DNA of 64,000 nucleotides, from NCBI GenBank assembly GCA_039566865.1, contig CM076960.1:18210501-18274500 (forward strand), read 5' to 3'. Within the stretch, counting starts at the first letter, position 1, and each line of letters opens with the position of its first letter. Shown piece after piece: positions 29,997 through 40,200 of this stretch. The notes beneath the pieces are model-generated. The model did not search any database. It had not been told where the DNA came from and worked only from the letters and a program-made list of their open reading frames with translations. The translations under genes and the position numbers were made by a program. The DNA comes from Aurelia coerulea. Taxonomy: Eukaryota; Cnidaria; Scyphozoa; Semaeostomeae; Ulmaridae.

Positions 29997-30318
29997 AAGG
30001 GGGCTCCGTCGTCAAACAGTAAACAAATCCGTAAACTCGCACGTGTCACCAATTATCCATTGTTCATCCATTGTTCTCTGCAGTTTGTTTGGTGGCTTCA
30101 CCCAAGCCACAAATAAGTGACCGTTAAAAATCCACTTATATCCGAGCAATCGTAGAAGATATGAATGTTTGGTTTGTTCCTTAGTGAAGTACAATGATTA
30201 ATGCCCAAACAGCAATTTTCATTTTGAAAAAAATACGAAAATCCTGTGTGATATCACCTTTCAAAAAACTGCAAAAATCATCGTTTTGTTTACATTTTGA
30301 CGACGGAGCCCCTTTAAG
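29997..30318 (-). mobile_element. TTAA-flanked MITE copy, minus orientation
   Basis: TTAA (29997-30000) then GGGGGCTCCGTCGTCAAA at the left, and GACGACGGAGCCCCT then TTAA (30315-30318) at the right. The interior is the near-identical reverse complement of 2701-3023. Confidence 0.8.
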
Positions 30319-30557
30319 ATTGTTTAACTTTCGAATTACTTCTGTACCATATCCAAATATACTACCAGGGCATTGATTTAAGGGTATTTTAGTGTGATGG
30401 TAATGTAATGGAGTAGCTGGTTGAGGTTGTATTTATGTTAAAGAATCGTTCTAGTAAAGTTGGTTTAATCTAAAATGGAAATGAATTAAAGTCAGTCTTA
30501 AAATTACTGATTTCCTGCAATAACTGTGTTAACGATCTTTTATCTGATCCGTGTCAT

Positions 30558-30780
30558 CATGGGTAGTTAGACACTGCTGGTGTGCTTCTATGGAGGAGCG
30601 CTGGATAATATGTATTTGCGGAGGAAATTTTTTGCACTGCGGAGGAGATATCGAAAGAATGAAAACTGCCTTTCGTTCTTTCGATATCTCCTCCGCAGCG
30701 CTATAAAAAATTTCCTCCGCAGATACATATTACCCAGCGCTCTTCCATAGAAGCACACCAGCAGTGTCTAACTACCCATG
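30558..30780. repeat. 223-bp near-perfect palindrome (foldback element)
   Basis: CATGGGTAGTTAGACACTGC at the left and GCAGTGTCTAACTACCCATG at the right. The arms pair almost completely to a centre near 30668 (CTTTCGATATCTCCTCCGCA against its inverse). A decayed relative lies at 9278-9450. Confidence 0.8.
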
Positions 30781-31563
30781 GTCTCATCATTTCATGCAGA
30801 AGGTAACTCGTCTCCCTGAGATAACGAAGTCACAATGCTGCCATGTTTGCAGGGGCCTTTATAAGTAGATGTTTTTTATCGGAATTACCATTTGGAGAAG
30901 TGTCTTTCCTAAATTTGCAAGTGGATTGCTTTCAAAGACATGTTGTTAAAGTCTTCCAGGAAGTACATGTTTCTTAGGGAAAAAACGGGAAAGAAACAGC
31001 CCGAGACGTCTGCACGTTATTACCCTAGGTACCAGAGCCAACATATATAAGATATAATGTCATGGGCTTTAGGTTCAATGAGAGAGGGTCAGGGCTGGAG
31101 TCAGGGTATTTGTTATATTTCTGGGGATGCTTCCTGCCGAGTCAACAACCATAACATTACTTTTTTTCGTTTTTTTTTCTTTATTCATTTAAAAACAACA
31201 ACTATTTACAAAAACAACAAGGCTATTTAACTACGTGCCATCCATAGTGGGAAAGGACTTATAGTCAGCGAGTTCCCACTATGTATGGCACTTACAATTT
31301 AAATTTAAATCGTTCCAAGAATAGTCGTAAGAGAGGGACAGCCCAAGAGCACACAATTCACCATTGTGATTAGCATGCCGCTTTAAGGTTTGACGACCAT
31401 CATGAACAACCCAGAGATTCTTCTGAGGTCCAGGCGCGAGGAATCTATCAAGAGTTAGGAATTTAGTGCCTCCAGGCCGTCTCTCTCTTGCAACTATATT
31501 CCAACAAAAGAGGAAAAAGCAAAATTAACAGAAGTACACACAGACATTACTTTAATCACGACA
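30781..31563. other. Intergenic stretch 3' of the GPCR
   Basis: On the minus strand, an AATAAAG word (31180-31185) is followed at once by an A-rich tract (31161-31179), about 380 bases beyond the GPCR stop. A small hairpin, GTGCCATCCATAGTGGGA with its near inverse, lies at 31227-31290. Nothing else recognised. Confidence 0.4.
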
Positions 31564-33030
31564 CTATACAAAATCAAGAACTAGCTGCTTAATTGTCTTT
31601 CTTAAAACACTATTTCTACTTATTATAATAACAGGATTCAAACTGGAATGAAGATATGCCAAGGCCATAGTCCATGCGTATACACTTCGTCTTCTATAAC
31701 TTGCATGACTGTCCTTTTCATATTCTTCGTAGGCCCACAAAATGGCCGACCAGGCGAAAGGAATGTAACAGAGAAACAACGTGCTTATTACCATGGCTAC
31801 TGTCCACGTGACTTTGAGCTCCTTTTTAAACGATTGTGCGTTAGTTCGACGTTGCTGCTGTTTTCGTAATTGCAGTTTGCTTCGAATGTCTAATCGCCTT
31901 TTTAAGGAATTGGTAGATTCTCGTTGGGGAAGACCGTTTGACTTAATTTCATTATCTCCACTATTTGCTTGGGCTTCCCTTGCCATGTCATCTTTGTTTT
32001 CCTTTACCTCAGAGATGCAGTGCTGCGATTGTCTTTCAGCCTTCTTTTCAATGTCCACAATTTCACAGTCTCTTTCGCAAAGCGACTTATTCTCTGATGT
32101 GCTGTTTGACCACGGGTTTTCTCCTACTTCGTTTTCCTGGGGTATTTGCAATAGGTCAGGCTTAGACCCTTGGGCATCATCATTTAGGCTCGTTGTTTCT
32201 GCAATATCTGCTGGAGTACACTCTTCCTCAATCTCTTCACTAACACAATGTTTAATCTCTGTCTCCATTTGCCTTCCATTATCATCAAAGACTTCGACTT
32301 TCAATTTGAAAGATATTCGTCGTGTCCTGTTGGTCGGTGCCACCGCAATCTTCCTCCTTGGCATGGCTGTGGTATTTTCTGCCTCCGTTTTTCGAGTGCT
32401 ATGGCGTGATTCGATGCTGACGCGAATCTGTCGTTTATGCTTATGTACTGTATATGATATTCTTGCATACGAAAGCACGGAGAGCGTAAAATACGTCATT
32501 GAAGTTGCAAGCACCGCTTTGATGATCGTTAAAGGGTTAATATACAAGGCACTAATAGCAAAGATCGATGAAACAATCCAGGACCCAACAAGGATCCCTG
32601 TGGCACACTTCACTGTGATGTATTTACGGTAGAAACTAGGCCATGCTATAAGTAATACACGATCAATTGACAACAATACTAGCATATTGCCAGTGTTGAT
32701 TCCAAACAGAAAGTTAATCACCATTAAACCACGTTGTAATTTGCAGTCTATGTTCTCATGTGTTAGTATCACTAGTACCATGGGTGAAACAATGGCGCAG
32801 ATTCCGAAATCGGAAATTCCAAGTGAGAAGATAACTTTCATCGTGTTTTGGCGAATGAGTTTCGACTTAACTAGGCCTATCAATAAAACTGCGTTTCCTA
32901 TCAACCCGACAATGTTAAATATTGCATTGAAAATAACATGAGCCGTTCTGAGGAATATGTATCCTATAGGCCATACTGTTACGCAGTGTGTAATGTTTTG
33001 ATGGGTTACTTCAGTTAGAGACATTTTCAA
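31564..33030 (-). CDS. Class A (rhodopsin-family) G-protein-coupled receptor, intronless
   Basis: A single 488-residue open frame with seven membrane segments. Landmarks: N-glycosylation sequon NIT at 12; GNAVLL (N46) in TM1; LGISD (D74) in TM2; C96 before TM3; SIDRV at the end of TM3 (D123-R124); W151 in TM4; TM5 about 172-193; TM6 about 409-431 with CYIPF; TM7 with SSLNPVII near 462-469. The third intracellular loop is about 200 residues, acidic and Ser/Gln-rich, with basic ends. Departures from consensus: DRY reads DRV, CWxP reads CYIP, NPxxY ends in I, and the second extracellular loop is very short and lacks the usual cysteine. There is no retinal-binding lysine in TM7, so it is not an opsin. 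The layout suggests an aminergic- or peptide-like orphan; ligand cannot be assigned. Neighbours are unrelated. Confidence 0.9.
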   Translation of the reverse strand: MKMSLTEVTHQNITHCVTVWPIGYIFLRTAHVIFNAIFNIVGLIGNAVLLIGLVKSKLIRQNTMKVIFSLGISDFGICAIVSPMVLVILTHENIDCKLQRGLMVINFLFGINTGNMLVLLSIDRVLLIAWPSFYRKYITVKCATGILVGSWIVSSIFAISALYINPLTIIKAVLATSMTYFTLSVLSYARISYTVHKHKRQIRVSIESRHSTRKTEAENTTAMPRRKIAVAPTNRTRRISFKLKVEVFDDNGRQMETEIKHCVSEEIEEECTPADIAETTSLNDDAQGSKPDLLQIPQENEVGENPWSNSTSENKSLCERDCEIVDIEKKAERQSQHCISEVKENKDDMAREAQANSGDNEIKSNGLPQRESTNSLKRRLDIRSKLQLRKQQQRRTNAQSFKKELKVTWTVAMVISTLFLCYIPFAWSAILWAYEEYEKDSHASYRRRSVYAWTMALAYLHSSLNPVIIISRNSVLRKTIKQLVLDFV

Positions 33031-33699
33031 GATTGCTTGTAAATTATGATGTTGTACGGCATTGCTGGTTACACGAATAGAGATTGTCGTTTCCTTGAGG
33101 GTGAACGCTCGTGTTACTGTGCCATCTCCAAACTCTAAACACCAAAGTAATTCATGACGAACGAATTATGCTGCCAATTTCCAACAGACTGCATTTTCTT
33201 CAACCTTGCTTGAAGAAGCCAGAAATTTATATCGATTCTTCCATTTTGTCTTTCGCACATGCAAAGGGCCTTTCTCACATCACAAATTCTGCTATCTCAA
33301 ACCTTCGCTGCGTTTATAATTGATGAACAAAAAGTAGTTAAAAAGACGATACACTTTGAATTGTAAGACCAACCTCTAACATTTGCGTTCTTGCTATGAC
33401 ATTTACAGATGTGCTCGTCCATTATGTACACAGTATTTCCAGGGGGTAACATTTAATCGCTCAATTAGGCAACTATTTGGATAGAGCCACCTTGAGTTTG
33501 CGATCAAAACTGTACTAGCCTGCGTGCAGACTTTGGTTACTGGGGAGGAGAGGAAGAGGAAACCGTACCGGTATGGTGTTAACGCACGGGCACCGCGAAG
33601 ATCAAATATTGGCCTATAATAGGCGTAAAACTTATCTTGAACACAGAAGAAGAGCAAACATGGTGCAGAAGAAGAACAAACATGGTGCTTTCAACATCT
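33031..33699. other. Upstream region of the GPCR
   Basis: No TATA box or second gene recognised. A single end of the TAGCCTGCG hairpin family lies near 33518 (TAGCCTGCGTGCAGACTTTG). Confidence 0.4.
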
Positions 33700-33942
33700 A
33701 ATTGATGCTAAGCATCCTTTAGACAGCAAAGTATTGGAGGTATGTTGCGAAGGCTGTTGACTTTGGGTGACCTCTGAGGCCTGACCTCGCAACTCACCTC
33801 GCGCCGTCCTTCGGAAGGGACGTTAAACTAGGGGTCCCATGCCTGGATGCGGCATGCATAGTGGGTCTAAGTTAGCTTTAAATAGCTAGAAACCTATCAG
33901 CCCACGTGAAATAAATTACTACTACTACTACTACTACTACTT
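33700..33942 (+). mobile_element. Retroposon tail with (TAC)n 3' end
   Basis: Contains CCGTCCTTCGGAAGGGACGT, TTAAACTAGGGGTCCCATGC and a terminal (ACT)n run. The same core occurs inverted at 62040-62090 with a different simple-repeat tail, typical of a SINE or LINE 3' end. Family not identified. Confidence 0.55.
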
Positions 33943-33953
33943 TAGGCATTAGG

Positions 33954-34042
33954 TGGACTTGCTCCAAGTCTACTCCTCTGACACTCCTCTTCTCTTTCTT
34001 TCTCTCGAGATGGATCAGAGGAGTAGACTTGGAGCAAGTCCA
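33954..34042. mobile_element. TGGACT-ended hairpin element
   Basis: TGGACTTGCTCCAAGTCTAC at the left and GTAGACTTGGAGCAAGTCCA at the right, pairing through CTCCTCTG. Flanking 9-mers GGCATTAGG and GGGCTTAGG agree at 7 of 9 positions. Its terminal palindrome GACTTG...CAAGTC matches 45167-45344. Confidence 0.6.
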
Positions 34043-34642
34043 GGGCTTAGGCCATAACGGACAAAAACTAAGATAGGCTTTAGGCCTATTATAGGCCAAT
34101 ATTTGATTTTCACGGTGCCCGTGGTAAACGTATGATTTAAGAAGGATATTAAGTGCTCCATTTGGGAAGAGGGCGGATGGCTAAATCTTTGCATTTTCTC
34201 AAACTTAATAAACTTTCTCTCATCCCCCTGGTTACTGTGCGGCAACTGGATCTCTCTCCTCTCCTCATTAAAACATATCAATTTGTTCAAACAATTTTTT
34301 GTATGGCAAATTTTACAATTTAAGATTGTTTGTGCGGGGAAGAATCATTGAAAGAAGTTGTTTGGATAAGGTTTAAAGATAAAAGCAAACTTGTAAAATG
34401 TATTTGATTTTGTGTCTGTGAAAACTAAAAGCTGCACAAGCAGTTTGAAGTTTCTACAAATACTCTTGGTAAACATTTGTGTCCGAAATTTGCTAATAAA
34501 GCAAATACTGAAATCTTGAACAAGAATGAAAGTTGTTAAAGACCCGTTGTCACCCAGTGTCCTTTGCGGGCACGCTGACATTTTTAGAGTGTCTGAAAAT
34601 CAATTTTGGCCAAGGCAGAAACCATGGAGCCACACAGCAGTA

Positions 34643-35241
34643 CTGGGTGTGGCAAAAAAATTGTGCCCCGTTTGCCTAAAGATTGCAACAAAAGGGCAAA
34701 AGATTCTCGCCAAACTTTTATATGATGTTGCTCTTCAGATGTTCAAATAAAGTTTGCTGCCATCCCCGTAAAGTTCTGTTGAAAAATGATGGGGCTATGA
34801 CCTTCAAAGGACCAAATTTCCCTGATGGCTGAAACCAATGGTCGGCCATTTTGCCAATTACTATTTTGCAGTGTTAAGTAGCTTCACGTGAAGTAAGAAA
34901 TAATTTCTGTGAGGTCAGAAATAGTGGAAGTCTCTGAGGATTATCGGAATTTTCACGAGAACTATGACATTGGAGGCTGCTGTTTCATTTTCCATCCATG
35001 AAGCTGTTTATCGCTGCAAAATAGTAAGACAAAATGGCCGACCGCTGGTTTCAGTCATCGGGCAAATTTGGTCTCCTGAAGGTCATAGCTCCATCATTTT
35101 TCAACGGATTTTATGGGGATGGTAGCAAACTTTAATTGAATATCTGAAGAGCATCATCATGCAAAATTTTAGCGAGAATCTTTTGCCGTTTTTTCGCAGT
35201 CTTCAGGCAAACGGGGCACAATTTTCTTTTGGGACACCCTG
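34643..35241. mobile_element. TA-flanked Tc1/mariner-type MITE
   Basis: Starts CTGGGTGTGGCAAAAAAATT after TA and ends TTTTGGGACACCCTG; the right TA has become CA. Strong internal similarity to 12585-13155 throughout. Confidence 0.75.
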
Positions 35242-35314
35242 CAGTTGAACTGATCGAAACGTTTTACGCGAGTTGATCTAATACTGCACTGTGGATTTAT
35301 ATACGTACTTATGG

Positions 35315-35855
35315 ACGTATGTATGTATCAATTTGCCACGGTATTTAAAAGTATTTACAAATTCTATAACATAAAAATAGATACAATGCGATATTTGATG
35401 TTAAAACATGGGCAATAATGCACCGTTGGTGTGGCCTATATCATGATCAAAATTGTATTTCTACTCACTGTGTTGTTTCTTTTCCACGGGATTGCGAGTA
35501 AAGCTTGATAATGTTGCTATTCCTTCGTTCTTCTCTCGTCACAGCAAGGAATCGAATGCCGCCATTATTCAAATACTGTTAAAATGGTTGGAGCTCCCAC
35601 GCAGCGATACGTCTCATTTCAAACTTGATTATTAGCTTTACTCGCAATCCCGTGGGAAAGAAACAACACAGTGAGTAAAAATACAATTTTGATCATAATA
35701 TAGGCCACACCAACGGTGCATTATATCCCATGGTTAAAAACGTAAAGATAAACACCCCCGAATTACAGTGGCAGGGATAGAATTCATAGTTCAAGCTGAC
35801 CTTATTTCCATAATGGTCCCCTTAGAGGTGCTGGTATAACGGAAATACATGATAA
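35315..35855. repeat. Dispersed repeat split by a foldback insertion
   Basis: The outer parts match 10465-10690 (AATAGATACAATGCG before the insert, CCCCTTAGAGGTGCTGGTAT after). The insert occupies about 35407-35738. Confidence 0.6.
35407..35738. mobile_element. Foldback element with ~110-bp arms and a likely 7-bp duplication
   Basis: CATGGGCAATAATGCACCGT and ACGGTGCATTATATCCCATG are the ends. The arms continue through GGTGTGGCCTATAT, CAAAATTGTATTT, CTCACTGTGTTGTTTCTTT and CACGGGATTGCGAGTAAAGC and their inverses. GTTAAAA stands on both sides, and the insertion interrupts an older repeat, so the boundary is well supported. Confidence 0.75.
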
Positions 35856-36349
35856 TATTTATTCACAAATCAGCTAAAACTAAATACTTACTGATTTGTA
35901 CGCCCTAGAAAAAGCAATGCTTATCTAGTCTACGGCGCTAAAATCGTCGTCGGAAAAAGTTTCTGTTCGAGCCAAATTTGATTTTAAGAAAGTCTCAAAT
36001 TATGGCATTCCCGCAAAGGACTCTGGATGACAATGCCTCTTTAAGAATGTCGCAAGCTCGAATTTGATCGAAGTTTAGAAAGAGATAAATTTTGTCGTTC
36101 AGTCTTCTTATCTTATACTTTTCATTTTATGGTTTTTACAGTGGGCCATACTAAAAAAGCGTAAAAAGGTACATAAATGCAAATCAGGTTTCTAAGTAAA
36201 AGCAAAAGTAAAACAAAATTAAAATCTAAAATAAAAATAATTACAATGGTATGTCAGAAAAAGGCAGTTTGAAAAATCACCAAAATTATATTTTAAAATC
36301 AATCGCTAAAATTTCTTCTTGCTCCGTTCTCTTTGTTTTGATTTCAATT

Positions 36350-36770
36350 AGAGAGCGGTCATTTTTAATCCTGGGTACCAGGGCGGAGGATAATTTCACA
36401 CAAGTAGACAACATTTCATACCCCATCTTGAATATAGAAAAGCTTTCTACCACATCATCTTTCGAAAAATGGTTTGGTACCCCATCCAGAACTCCTTGAG
36501 GAGGTATAAAATATATATGCACACATGCCAATTTGTCCCTGGCAATGTTCACACCAGTCCAGTGATTCATCATTGCCAGATGTCTGTTAATTTTACTTTT
36601 TAATGATGATTGATCATTTCATATAAATATTTTTCAAGCAAAATGGTTTTATACCCCATGAAAATTTCCCTCGATCTTTTCGTACCTCGACATAGTGCTG
36701 GGAAATATTTTCATACCCCTGTCAAAAATCCTCCGCCCCTGTAACCACGATTGAAAATGAACGCTCCCTT
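36350..36770. mobile_element. GGAGCG-type inverted-repeat MITE
   Basis: The left region GAGCGGTCATTTTTAATCC with CAGGGCGGAGGAT is inverted at the right as ATCCTCCGCCCCTGTAAC and TTGAAAATGAACGCTCCC. No target duplication resolved. Confidence 0.6.
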
Positions 36771-37224
36771 ACTTCAGAGAATAAGATGACTATATTTTAA
36801 GAGATGACTTAGGATACATACCGTAGATGGCATGAAGTAACATCTTCAAACACCTTATTCGAAGCATTCTCTTGAATTGAAGGGATATCGTCATTCTTTA
36901 CTAAAGACTCAATTTTGGGAAAATGTGACACGACAATGTGCATTATTTGCAGACATTTAAAACCAATTAAGATACTTATTTTAGATACAATATTAATTTG
37001 ATCTTCATCTGTGCATTTTTGTAGTTTGTTTCTAAATTAGATAGCACTAAAAACAGCCTTTTCGCAAACGGAAACATATCGAAGAATAATTCATGAGCAG
37101 AAACACAATTTTGCCTATCATCTTTTAACCAAAATTGAAAATTTGAAGATTGACGTTCCAATCAAATTTTGGTGATTTTTCGATTATGTCTTTATCCAGT
37201 TTGAGATATTACATGACTCTATAT
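36771..37224. other. Region downstream of the F-box gene, nothing recognised
   Basis: AT-rich. No consensus AATAAA on the minus strand within this stretch. Confidence 0.4.
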
Positions 37225-40200
37225 TTAATTTCCATTATAATCTCGAATCGTCAATTTTTTCATCTGGTTCTTTAGCGGAACAAGAAAATCTTCGGATATG
37301 TAGCTGCATCTTCTCAGGTCTAGAAGTTCGAGCTTTGGCATTTCAACCGGCGCCCTTAGGAACGGCTCGCCATCAAGTAGGACGAGACCTTTTAGGCGCA
37401 ATTCACGGATTTTGTGGCACTTATCAAATATACAGTTGAGGCCGCGGTCAGTCACTTCACAATTGTAACAGATTTTTAAGACTTGCAAGTTTGGACAACT
37501 GAAAAAGAAAATTTTGTTTAAAAGACTCTCTGCTAACCATTAAGGCCAGTTTCCAGTCAATGGAATTTTCCGCGCGGGCGGTATTTTACACAATAAAAAG
37601 TCATTTAACCCTACATTTCTGTTCAATTACAGAGCAACATTTTCTCTTGTAAACAAAACAATTTCCGTCCGCGCGGAAAATTCCACTGATTGGAAACGTG
37701 CGTTTGGGCTTTGCGCGCCGCACGTGAGAAAAACAGCACAAACATAAGCTGAGCAATGGCGGCGGTGATAAATGCCAAAATGGTACATGTTGATTATTAT
37801 TATTATTATTATCAATTTATTTAAAGTAGGCATTACATATAAAAATAGCTATAAAATAAGAGCTAATTCAAGCCTACTATCTAAGTAAAATTTGTGCAAA
37901 AGAAATAAAATACAGAATAATTAGCTACAAATACATTAATTTACAGATTTTTACAATGTTTTTATTATTTACAATGCTTTCTTTTTCCAGAAAAATAATA
38001 TCAGTTGAAGAACCCAACCTGAGCCACGAAAGGTCTACATAGTCTAAAAATGCATTGTTCTCCTCTCCAGATTTTGATTTTCCTTTTAAAGCTGGAGAGG
38101 GTTTCTGAATGCTTTATATCTTTGGGAAGTGCTTGAAGATTCGCCTGTCAGGCTCGAAAAAGGACACGAAGAAACGACCATTTTGCTTGACTTTTCACTT
38201 GGCCAACCACTGGCCTAGCTTATCTGAAAGTCTTTTCGCAGGCTGCAAAAACGCGCAAAGCCTCATAGCTAACAGAGGATCTTGAAGTGCATGATTTATA
38301 TACCAGCATCGGTTCCAAATCTTTAAAATGGTTGGTGTAAAATCTACCGGGTGTCCCAAAAAAATGTAAACAGATTTGGTTGACTCTAGCGCTATGAATT
38401 TATCTTTCATCAATGGCTAATCACTCTCAAAATGCTCCTCGATAGTTTAGTTGAACATAGATACCTCGTTTGTTGGTATTGGTACTTTGGGAGCAGACAT
38501 GTTAAGCTTGAAAGCTCAAATTTGCCTCGTCTTGCAAACCAGAGCTTTAGCCTTTTGGCCTAAACAATTTCTTAAGGCACAGCGTATAAATCAACGATAG
38601 TATTGATAAAATTAGAACAATATTAGATCTTGTGTTATTCTGTTTTCCAGGAGTCACCCTCCAGTCACCCATTGGGAAGTTTCTTAATTTTCATTAATTT
38701 TAGTTCATAATTTCGATGTGCTTCAAGAATTTGCTTAGGCCAAAAGGCCAAAGCTCTGGTTTGCAAGTGGACGCAAATTTGAGCTTTCAAGATTGATATC
38801 TCTGCTCTCAAAGCACCAATACCAACAAACGAGGTATCTATGTTCAAGTTAACTATCGAGGAACATTTTGAGAATGATTAACCATTGATTGAAGCTAAAT
38901 TTACATCGCTGGAGTTAAGCAAATCTGTATACATTTTTTGGGACACCCGGTATGATGCACAAAAGTAGGTCTAATAGTTCTGATTCTTTACAACAATGTA
39001 TAATCCCATACAACATGCTCCACGTGTCATATTATAGACTCGCCCCAAGTCCATCTCTTCAGTTCGTCTTACCGTTCCCTTTACGGTAGTTCCTTGATCC
39101 GCCATTTCCTGGATCCGCCATTCCAACATTCCATCAAGAGAGCTCTCATAACAGAATGCTGGAATGGCGGATCCAGGAAATGGTGGATCCAGGAACTACC
39201 ATAAAGGGAACTGTAAGACAGACTGAAGAGATGGACTTGGGGCAAGTCTACGTGTCGTAATAACCTAAACTCACCCTTGAACTCACCTCTCAGAAATTTT
39301 CGACAGACAGTCATCTGACACGCAGGGGTTATCCCCTAAATGAAGTTTAGAAAGGCCATCTCCGGTCAAATTTTTGAGGCTTTTCATCAATTTCAGCATT
39401 CCATTTTCGCTGAATCTTAGCCCGCTTTTCAACTTGAGCTGGCGCAACCTCTTGAATTTTTTGACATATCCTAATGATTTGTCAGTCAGTAAGTGGCAAT
39501 GCGATATCATGAAGACTCTGAAAAATAAAAAATAAATTGAATTCTCTGTAAGATTAGATCTACAACCTGTTGTAGAAAGATCAAAAGGCGCCCGCTGGAA
39601 GCTTACATGGGGGGGGGGGGGCAGGAACTGCAGAAAGGGCTCCTTGGGGTGTGTGTCAAAGTTTGCTGTTGAAACAAATCGGGAATCGTCGTTTAGCATA
39701 TTGTGCTAAGCATCTCCGAACGTACTGTGATCTTGAGACCAGAATGAATTGTTCTATTACCGTGACTGCGGACGAGAAACACAACTCGCTTCTAATGTCT
39801 AACAGACACAAAACCTGAGAATATTTCGATTCCATGCTCACAGTATTATGATATGGTATGGAGGATGCGGGAGAATGCAAATACGCGAAACAGTTCCATT
39901 CTAAAATCACATTAACCTACAACATTTTCCTAAGGTATGTCAACCTCGTCCCTAGTAGGGCTTTTTGTCATGTTGGGACGGAGACGAGGAGCTCCCCTCG
40001 CCTTTTTGTCGTAGTATGACAAAGGCCTTAGGCATAAGGTTAAATTTTTGTCACTACCCCTAGATTTTTGCATCTCAGCAGCAACATGCCCCCGGAATCT
40101 TTGAGAATTTGATGGACACCTCCGGGTTTTTCAGGGGTCAGGGTGCGTGGCTCATCCAAAACTATGGAGCACACCCTTATACAAAAATTGGTTAGTACCG

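Noticed and set aside
31781..32632. Long plus-strand open frame of 283 codons
   Set aside because: It lies wholly inside the minus-strand GPCR gene. Its Ser/Leu/Cys-rich translation is the antisense shadow of the acidic third loop.
33878..34099. Open frame with a V-rich run
   Set aside because: Produced by the (ACT)n microsatellite tail of a retroposon read on the minus strand.
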